A stretch of DNA of 64,000 bases, taken from assembly GCA_023150945.1 (NCBI GenBank), contig JAKLJX010000017.1:1-64000 (forward strand). The letters run 5' to 3'. The stretch comes from a bacterium. GTDB taxonomy: Bacteria > Zhuqueibacterota > Zhuqueibacteria > Zhuqueibacterales > Zhuqueibacteraceae. The notes under the pieces were generated by a model. That model made no database searches. It was not told the DNA's origin and saw only the letters and a list, made by a program, of their open reading frames with translations. The stretch's first letter is position 1, and every line of letters starts with the position of its first letter. This document shows, piece by piece, positions 58,372 to 64,000 of this stretch. A program made the translations under genes and the position numbers.

Positions 58372-60990
58372 ATGCGCCGTTTCTTCGCCTTTTCCGGAAA
58401 GTCCAGAGTCGTGCCGCTGCTGGTGTTGAGTTGCCTGTTGAGTCTCTTCTTTGGATTGTCGGCGGAGCGCAAGCCGCTCGCCGGGCGTGAAACCAGTCAC
58501 CAACGGGCGGACGCCGAGCATAAAGCCCAGGCGAAAAGATATCCGTCTGATTGGGCGTGGCGGCAGCGCACGTTTCCATATGGCACCGCCGACAAGACCG
58601 CACCTCTCGAGGCGCTCGCCCAGGCGCAGCGCTTGCGGCAATTGCACAAACCCAGCCAATCCGCGGCACGCTGGCGTTTTGCCGGGCCGCTCAACATCGG
58701 CGGTCGCATTACGGATATCGAATTCGATCCGTTTGACGCGACCACGGTCTATGCCGGCGCGGCCACCGGCGGCGTGTTCAAATCAGTGGATGGCGGAGAG
58801 ACTTGGCAATCAGTCTTCGATGAGCAGGCGGTCTTGCCCATCGGCGATCTTGCGGTCGATCCCAATCAGCCCGGCGTGCTCTACGCCGGCACCGGTGAGG
58901 CCAACGGCGGGCATAACAATTTTCCCGGCGGCGGCGTGTTCAAATCCAGCGATGGCGGAATGACGTGGCAATTCCTCGGTCTGGCGGCGACCACGTCGAT
59001 CGGACGCCTCCTCGTCGATCCCTCCAACTCGCAACGCGTGTTCGTTGCCGCCATCGGAGATTATTTTGCGAAGGATGCCGACCGCGGGGTCTATCGCAGC
59101 GATGACGCCGGTGCGAGTTGGCAAAAGGTGTTGTTCATCAATGATTCCACTGGCGTGATCGATCTCGTCATCAATCCGGAAGATCCGGCGAATCTCTTCG
59201 CGGCGGCGTGGGAACGCATTCGCCCGCCGAAGTTCAACACCCACCTTTACGGACGCGGCAGCGGCATTTACCGCAGCAGCGACGGCGGCGACACCTGGCA
59301 GCGCTTGGGCGCGGCACACGGCCTGCCCGCCGGCCGCAGTGATCTCGGCCGCATCGGACTGGCGCTCTGCGCCACGCAACCCAACCAGCTCTATGCCCTG
59401 TTCACCAACTCGAGCTATACCTATGACAGCATCTATCGCTCGCAAGACGGCGGTGACACCTGGCAGCGTACCGACTTGAATCGCGTGTTGGGCAATGGCT
59501 TCGCCAACTTCAGTTGGTATTTCGGCAATATTCGCGTCGATCCGAATGATCCCGCGCGTGTTTTTGTGCTGGATTTGACCCTGCAGATTTCGGAAGACGG
59601 CGGTTCGCAATGGCAATGGGTGGGCACTTCGCACGTCGATCACCATGCGCTGACCTTCGATCCCTCCAATCCGCAACGCTTGCTCGTCGGGCACGACGGC
59701 GGCATCGACATTTCCGAGGACGGCGGCTGGAGTTGGCGAAAAGTGGCCTTGCTGCCGGTCACGCAATTCTATCAGATCACCGTCGATGCCTCCAACCCCG
59801 GCCACTTGCTGGGCGGCACGCAGGACAACGGCACGCTGCGCACGCGCACCGGCAACGTGGATGATTGGGAGGAGATTTACGGCGGCGACGGCTTCTATGT
59901 GATCGTCGATCACACCCATCCCAATATCATCTATGCCGAGTCGCAATTCGGCGCTTTGGGCAAGTCTGTTGACGGCGGCCAGACTTTCAGCTACGCGCTC
60001 AATGGCATCGACCCGGCGGAACCGACGAACTGGGCGACGCCGGTGGTGATGGATCCCAACAACAGTGCGGTGTTGTACTACGGCACCAATCGCATCTATC
60101 GCACCACCAATAGCGCCGTGTCCTGGCAGGCCATCAGCGGCGATCTCACCGACCGCGAACCAGGCTCGCGGCTGGGCACGATCACGACCATCGCGGTGGC
60201 GCCCACGAATTCCGCGGTGATCTACGCCGGCACCGATGACGGCAACGTGTGGGTTTCGAACGACGACGGCGAAACCTGGCAGGATATTTCCGCGGGCCTG
60301 CCCTACCGCTGGGTCACGCGCGTGGCCGTCGATCCCACGGATGAGAATATTGCCTATGTCACCTTCTCGGGTTTGAAATGGAGTTCGCCGCAGCCGCATG
60401 TGTTTCGCACGCAACACATGGGACTGATTTGGGAAGACATCAGCGCCGGCCTGCCGGATGCGCCGGTGAACACCATTGCGATCGATCCCGCTTATCCGAA
60501 TTATTTGTATGTCGGCACCGATGTGAGCGCTTACTATTCCCCGAACGCCGGCGGCGATTGGTATCCGCTCGGCGAGGGGCTGCCCATGGTTTCGGTGTAT
60601 GATGTTGCCATTCACCCGGAAAGCCGGCTGCTGGTGGCCGGCACGCACGGCCGGTCGATGTATGCGCTGGATCTTGACCAGCTCACGCAAGTGGAGACGC
60701 CTCGCGGAACCCTGCCGGCGACATTCACGCTCGAACAGAATTATCCCAATCCTTTCAATCCTGCGACCCGGATCGTCTATTCGGTAGCGGGCAGTGAAGC
60801 TCTGGTGCCGGTGAGTTTAACCGTCTATGATGCGCAGGGCCGGCAGGTGGCAACGTTGGTGGATGAGCGCCAGCCCGCCGGACGGTACGAACGGCAGTTC
60901 GACGGCGCGGGGCTGGCCAGCGGGCTTTACCTCTACCGCCTGCGCGTGGGTGAGCGCAGTTTGCAGAGAAAGATGCTGTTCCTGCAGTGA
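58372..60990 (+). CDS. Secreted BNR/sortilin-like beta-propeller protein with C-terminal type-A sorting domain
   Basis: About 872 residues from ATG 58372. Signal peptide (VVPLLVLSCLLSLFFGLSA). Many BNR/Asp-box repeats of the form S-x-D-G-G-x-T-W: FKSVDGGETWQS, FKSSDGGMTWQFLG, YRSSDGGDTWQRLG, YRSQDGGDTWQRTD, plus SNDDGETWQD, forming VPS10/sialidase-type propellers. The last ~90 residues hold the T9SS/FlgD-like domain: FTLEQNYPNPFNPATRIVYS V, VYDAQGRQVATLVDERQPAG and SGLYLYRLRVGERSLQRKML. This domain targets proteins to the cell surface through the type IX or Por-like route in FCB bacteria. Likely binds or degrades surface glycan or protein; no catalytic site recognised. Confidence 0.92.
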   Translation: MRRFFAFSGKSRVVPLLVLSCLLSLFFGLSAERKPLAGRETSHQRADAEHKAQAKRYPSDWAWRQRTFPYGTADKTAPLEALAQAQRLRQLHKPSQSAARWRFAGPLNIGGRITDIEFDPFDATTVYAGAATGGVFKSVDGGETWQSVFDEQAVLPIGDLAVDPNQPGVLYAGTGEANGGHNNFPGGGVFKSSDGGMTWQFLGLAATTSIGRLLVDPSNSQRVFVAAIGDYFAKDADRGVYRSDDAGASWQKVLFINDSTGVIDLVINPEDPANLFAAAWERIRPPKFNTHLYGRGSGIYRSSDGGDTWQRLGAAHGLPAGRSDLGRIGLALCATQPNQLYALFTNSSYTYDSIYRSQDGGDTWQRTDLNRVLGNGFANFSWYFGNIRVDPNDPARVFVLDLTLQISEDGGSQWQWVGTSHVDHHALTFDPSNPQRLLVGHDGGIDISEDGGWSWRKVALLPVTQFYQITVDASNPGHLLGGTQDNGTLRTRTGNVDDWEEIYGGDGFYVIVDHTHPNIIYAESQFGALGKSVDGGQTFSYALNGIDPAEPTNWATPVVMDPNNSAVLYYGTNRIYRTTNSAVSWQAISGDLTDREPGSRLGTITTIAVAPTNSAVIYAGTDDGNVWVSNDDGETWQDISAGLPYRWVTRVAVDPTDENIAYVTFSGLKWSSPQPHVFRTQHMGLIWEDISAGLPDAPVNTIAIDPAYPNYLYVGTDVSAYYSPNAGGDWYPLGEGLPMVSVYDVAIHPESRLLVAGTHGRSMYALDLDQLTQVETPRGTLPATFTLEQNYPNPFNPATRIVYSVAGSEALVPVSLTVYDAQGRQVATLVDERQPAGRYERQFDGAGLASGLYLYRLRVGERSLQRKMLFLQ

Positions 60991-61069
60991 GGGTCTGCTC
61001 CCGTGCAGAGGAGAAACACGCGGAGCCTATGCGGAAGGGATTGGAGATTTACCTCGAAAGGACGACGAC

Positions 61070-62056
61070 ATGAAAAGAGGAATGAAGCGCACGCTCGGAA
61101 TGTGTGCGTTACTGTTGAGCACGTTCGGGCAACCCGGTTGCGGCATCTTTTCCAGCGACGAATCCGGCGATGATGGAAAGGCGAACCTAAATGGCGGCGG
61201 CACGCTGGCAGGCAAGCAGATTTTTCCTGCGGACAATCCCTGGAACACCGACATTTCCAGCGCTCCGGTTGATGCCAATTCCGAGGCCTTGCTGCGCAGC
61301 ATCGGCTGGGATACCGGGCTGCACCCGGATTTCGGCACGGTGTGGAACGGCGCGCCGAACGGAATTCCCTTTGTGGTGGTTGCCGGGCAACAGCCCAAAG
61401 TTCCGGTGAGTTTCACCTACGCCGATGAAAGTGATCCGGGCCCTTATCCGATTCCGCCCGATGCTCCCATCGAAGGCGGACCGAGCAGTCGTGGCGATCG
61501 GCACGTGCTCGTGATTGACAAGGACAATTGGATGCTGTATGAGCTGTACGCGGCGTATCCGCAAAACGGCGGTACGAGCTGGCGCGCAGGCTCCGGCGCC
61601 ATCTTCGACCTTGGCTCGAATCGTATGCGTCCCGCGGGCTGGACTTCTGCGGATGCGGCCGGACTGCCGATCTTTCCCGGCTTGGTACGCTACGAAGAAG
61701 CCGTGGAGCAGAAAGAGATTCGCCATGCGCTGCGTTTCACCTGCGCAGTAACACGCCGGGCCTATGTTTATCCGGCCCGCCATTTCGCGAGCAGTCGCAC
61801 GGAAACAAACCTGCCGCCCATGGGCATGCGCGTGCGTCTGAAAGCGAACTACGAGGTCTCGGCGTTTCCCCCGGAAGTGCGAGCCATTCTCACGGCTTTG
61901 AAGAAGTATGGCATGTTCGTGGCAGACAACGGCTCTTCGTGGTACCTCAGCGGAGCGCCCGATTCACGCTGGAACGATGACAACTTGCACACGCTGCAGT
62001 CCGTGCGGGGAAAAGATTTCGAAGTGGTGAAGATGGAAAACGTGATGACCGAATGA
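61070..62056 (+). CDS. Lipoprotein of unknown function
   Basis: 328 residues from ATG 61070 (GAAAGGAC just before). Signal [16 protein letters not shown] with a likely lipobox cysteine near residue 24. Mature part: [107 protein letters not shown] and [21 protein letters not shown]. This FPxDNPWN / DRHxxVID / FPGLVRYEE / HALRFT pattern occurs in secreted proteins of many bacteria, some near carbohydrate degradation genes, but its activity is unknown to me. Confidence 0.82.
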   Translation: MKRGMKRTLGMCALLLSTFGQPGCGIFSSDESGDDGKANLNGGGTLAGKQIFPADNPWNTDISSAPVDANSEALLRSIGWDTGLHPDFGTVWNGAPNGIPFVVVAGQQPKVPVSFTYADESDPGPYPIPPDAPIEGGPSSRGDRHVLVIDKDNWMLYELYAAYPQNGGTSWRAGSGAIFDLGSNRMRPAGWTSADAAGLPIFPGLVRYEEAVEQKEIRHALRFTCAVTRRAYVYPARHFASSRTETNLPPMGMRVRLKANYEVSAFPPEVRAILTALKKYGMFVADNGSSWYLSGAPDSRWNDDNLHTLQSVRGKDFEVVKMENVMTE

Positions 62057-62171
62057 GATTCGCATACAAATTGCGCGCGCTGCAAGACCAAATCACTGCT
62101 GCGGCACCAAGCTTTCGCAAACGCAGCGCGCATTTACCGGACAACATTTTCCAAAGTCAAGGCTGCTGCTT

Positions 62172-62687
62172 ATGCTCGAGAACCGTTTGATGATTGATCA
62201 GCCTGCCGTGGTTGCGGTCGTGATGGGCAGCAAATCGGATTGGGAGACCATGCGTCCGGCGGCGGAGGTGTTGAAGCAATTCGAAGTGCCGCATGAATGC
62301 CGCGTCGTTTCGGCGCATCGCACGCCGGCGTGGCTGGCGGAGTTTGCCGCGACCGCGGAATCGCGCGGCCTGGAAGTGATCATCGCCGGTGCCGGCGGAG
62401 CTGCTCATCTTCCCGGCATGCTGGCGGCGCAAACGCTCGTGCCGGTGCTGGGCGTGCCGGTGCAAAGCAAAGCGCTCAACGGCTTGGATTCGCTGCTCGC
62501 CATCGTGCAGATGCCGGCCGGCATTCCGGTCGGCACGCTGGCGATCGGCACGGCCGGCGCAACCAACGCCGCGCTGCTGGCGGTGGCCATTCTCGCCAAC
62601 CAGCGGCCGGAATTGCGCGAGAAGCTGCGGGTATTCCGCCAGCAGCAAACGCAAAGGGTTTTGGACAACGCCGAGCTGCGGCTGTAG
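62172..62687 (+). CDS. purE: N5-carboxyaminoimidazole ribonucleotide mutase
   Basis: 171 residues from ATG 62172; ATG 62190 ([20 protein letters not shown]) is also plausible. Class I Pur[113 protein letters not shown]. Catalytic serine and histidine are in GSKSD and SAHRTP. It rearranges N5-CAIR to CAIR in purine synthesis. Its partner purK is 613 bp downstream on the same strand. Confidence 0.96.
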   Translation: MLENRLMIDQPAVVAVVMGSKSDWETMRPAAEVLKQFEVPHECRVVSAHRTPAWLAEFAATAESRGLEVIIAGAGGAAHLPGMLAAQTLVPVLGVPVQSKALNGLDSLLAIVQMPAGIPVGTLAIGTAGATNAALLAVAILANQRPELREKLRVFRQQQTQRVLDNAELRL

Positions 62688-62717
62688 GCCATCGGGCGCT
62701 CAAAGGCAGAACAAAAC

Positions 62718-62829
62718 TCTGAAAGATGCTTAACCACAAAGCAAACGCTTGCACTGCGGAGCCGCGGAGAGCGCAGAGTTGCTATCTCAAAAAGCCTTTC
62801 TCTGCGTTCTCAGTATCTCGGCGGTGAGC
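62718..62829. repeat. Interspersed dyad repeat, copy 2
   Basis: CTCTGAAAGATGC, ACTGCGGAGCCGCGGAGAGC GCAGAG, about 20 bp spacer, GCCTTTCTCTGCGTTCTCAG TATCTCGGCGGT. It is related to copy 1 at 5669-5785; the two arms are inverted complements with a few mismatches. Noncoding, between purE and purK. Confidence 0.75.
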
Positions 62830-62956
62830 TTTTGAGGTGAATGGCGCGGCAATGTGCGCAAATCTTCACAAGATCCTTGCTAGATGACAGTGGCGGTGGA
62901 CACCTCGTGCGAGACAACAGTGTGCGAATCGGGTTTATTGTTGCCCGCGGGCTTCG

Positions 62957-62977
62957 GGTTTCAGCTTGTCTGAAACC
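62957..62977. repeat. Hairpin repeat unit A, copy 1
   Basis: GGTTTCAG (62957-62964), loop CTTGT, CTGAAACC (62970-62977): a perfect 8-bp stem. The core TTTCAGCTTGTCTGAAA followed by CTGGCG recurs at 63243-63269. Confidence 0.8.
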
Positions 62978-63242
62978 TGGCGGAGGCGGATGAGTCGACC
63001 AAACTCAGGAAAAAGATCTGAAAGTTCGCGGCAGAATCATTTTCGGCAGAACAATGATCTGGATCACTCTGTCGCTCCCTCATTCTGCCAAGAGTTTTTG
63101 TGCCGCCCCAGGGCTTCAATTTTCAATAGGTACGATTTTAAAAGGAACTGCTTTTCGACAGGATTACAGGGTTCACCAGCCTTCAGAGAAATCATGTTGA
63201 TCCTGTTATCCGGTCAGAAATAAAGGCTGCTGTGCAGCGGCC

Positions 63243-63269
63243 CCAGTTTTCAGCTTGTCTGAAAGCTGG
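63243..63269. repeat. Hairpin repeat unit A, copy 2
   Basis: CCAGTTTTCAG (63243-63253), loop CTTGT, CTGAAAGCTGG (63259-63269), an 11-bp stem with one G-T wobble. Lies just before purK. Similar to copy 1. Confidence 0.8.
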
Positions 63270-63300
63270 CGTAGACTGTTACCTTGAAAGAAAAGCTGAC

Positions 63301-64000
63301 ATGAAGCATATCATTCTGCCGGGCGCGACCATCGGCATTTTGGGCAGCGGCCAGCTCGGCCGCATGCTGGCGCTGGCGGCGCGGCGCATGGGCTATCGGG
63401 TGAATACGCTTTCGATCGACACCGATTCTCCCACCGGACAAATTGCCGATCACGAAGTCGTTGCGGCTTACGACGATCTCGATGCCGTGCGCGATTTCGT
63501 GCGCCGAGTCAATGTCGTAACTTTCGAATTCGAGAACATCTCCGCCGAGGCCGTCGAGATTGCCGCGGCGCATGTGCCGGCGCATCCGAGCGCGCGCGTG
63601 TTGCATATCACGCAAAACCGGCTGCGGGAGAAGTCTTTCCTGACCAGCGCCGGCCTGCCGGTAGCGCCTTTTCAGCCGGTGCAGTCGCTGGAAGATTTGC
63701 GGCTGGCGCTGCAACAAGTGGGGTTCCCAGCCGTGCTGAAGACCGCGGGCTTTGGCTATGACGGCAAAGGTCAGTCGAGGATCAATTCATTGGAAGAGGC
63801 CGCCGCCGCCTTTCACCTGCTTGCAGGAGAAGAAGGTATTCTCGAGGCGTTTATCGATTTTGAAAAGGAAGTTTCGGTGGTAGCGGCGCGCGGGCAGGAC
63901 GGTTCATTTGCGCATTACGGCGTGATCGAGAACAGCCATCGCCGTCACATTCTCGATGTTTCCCTGGCGCCGGCCGCAGTGTCTCCGAAAGCGGCGCGCG
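63301..64000 (+). CDS. purK: N5-carboxyaminoimidazole ribonucleotide synthase (3' partial)
   Basis: 233 codons visible from ATG 63301, open at the window end. ATP-grasp PurK: GATIGILGSGQLGRMLALAA RRMGYRVNTLSIDTDSP, VNVVTFEFENISAEAVEIAA AHVPAHPSARVLHITQNRLR EKSFLTSAGLPVAPFQPVQS, VGFPAVLKTAGFGYDGKGQS, and FIDFEKEVSVVAARGQDGSF AHYGVIENSHRRHILDVSLA PA. It makes N5-CAIR from AIR, ATP and bicarbonate, the substrate of PurE. The C-terminal domain lies beyond the window. Confidence 0.96.
   Translation, partial: MKHIILPGATIGILGSGQLGRMLALAARRMGYRVNTLSIDTDSPTGQIADHEVVAAYDDLDAVRDFVRRVNVVTFEFENISAEAVEIAAAHVPAHPSARVLHITQNRLREKSFLTSAGLPVAPFQPVQSLEDLRLALQQVGFPAVLKTAGFGYDGKGQSRINSLEEAAAAFHLLAGEEGILEAFIDFEKEVSVVAARGQDGSFAHYGVIENSHRRHILDVSLAPAAVSPKAAR

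Larger units (their letters stand above)
62688..63300. other. Repeat-rich spacer between purE and purK
   Basis: 613 bp with no supportable gene. It contains interspersed dyad repeat copy 2 and two hairpin units. A short ORF at 62966-63223 lacks a ribosome site and family resemblance. Confidence 0.6.

Noticed and set aside
62966-63223. 85-codon ORF between purE and purK
   Set aside because: It covers a hairpin repeat and has no ribosome site or similarity.
1-64000. CRISPR arrays, tRNA or rRNA genes
   Set aside because: No regularly spaced repeats and no cloverleaf or rRNA-like segments were seen by eye; a covariance search would be needed to exclude small RNAs.

Overview
This 64 kb window is a high-GC, gene-dense bacterial chromosome fragment that is mostly housekeeping, with several accessory islands. 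Its traits point to the FCB superphylum (Fibrobacterota-Chlorobi-Bacteroidota and relatives), most likely a candidate-phylum lineage such as KSB1/Calditrichota. Evidence for this: a secreted BNR/sortilin-like protein ends in a type-A sorting domain of the YPNPFNP kind; there are several signal-peptide or lipoprotein genes, many peptidases (two M1, one M61, S49, HtrA), and an ISGVRG-type phosphoglucosamine mutase. The placement is an inference. No rRNA, tRNA or CRISPR array was recognised.

Layout. 1-2211: the 3' tip of an RHS-repeat gene with a possible metallopeptidase toxin tail, a frameshifted candidate immunity lipoprotein, and a second, broken RHS fragment. 2305-4562: a two-gene secreted/TPR unit. 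5055-13004: SnoaL-like protein, S49 peptidase, DUF1460 amidase-like protein, M1 peptidase, a zinc-finger/MGMT fusion, an outer-membrane protein and ComF. 13137-16642: the conserved rpmE, DUF1385, prfA, prmC cluster. 16639-20201: two phosphohexomutases separated by a damaged BrnT/BrnA module and an orphan DUF2283 gene. 20380-25441: RNase R, a small membrane protein, a second M1 peptidase and a DUF6958-like protein. 25482-34375 (minus strand): thioesterase, secreted coiled-coil protein, a DUF2283/DUF4258 pair between 49-bp direct repeats, cupin, accA, then surface-glycan genes (GT2/sugar-transferase fusion, DPM1-like, rmlD-like, PfkB kinase). 34622-45920: M61 peptidase, fused aconitase/IPM-dehydratase, Rpn-like protein, YjbQ, an Omp85 protein, DUF4390 plus histidine kinase, an alginate-export-type porin and a dihaem lipoprotein. 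46259-50617: Amt, HtrA, rnhB, yraN.

The outstanding region is 50684-55791, a complete diversity-generating retroelement (DGR). A 1001-residue NACHT NTPase carries a C-terminal formylglycine-generating-enzyme/C-type-lectin domain whose last ~40 codons are the variable repeat. A 118-bp template repeat lies 198 bp after the end of the variable repeat, followed by avd and a DGR-type reverse transcriptase. The two repeats differ at 15 positions and every one is an adenine in the template. This looks like a hypervariable, NLR-like sensor. The reverse transcriptase overlaps a YjbQ gene by 4 bp, and a Phd/RelE module follows.

The window ends with DUF4097, BNR-repeat and lipoprotein genes, then purE and the 5' part of purK. 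Nine promoter-like elements were read by eye; most share a spacing of 16-17 bp, and the best match TTGCAT-N17-TATATTGC.
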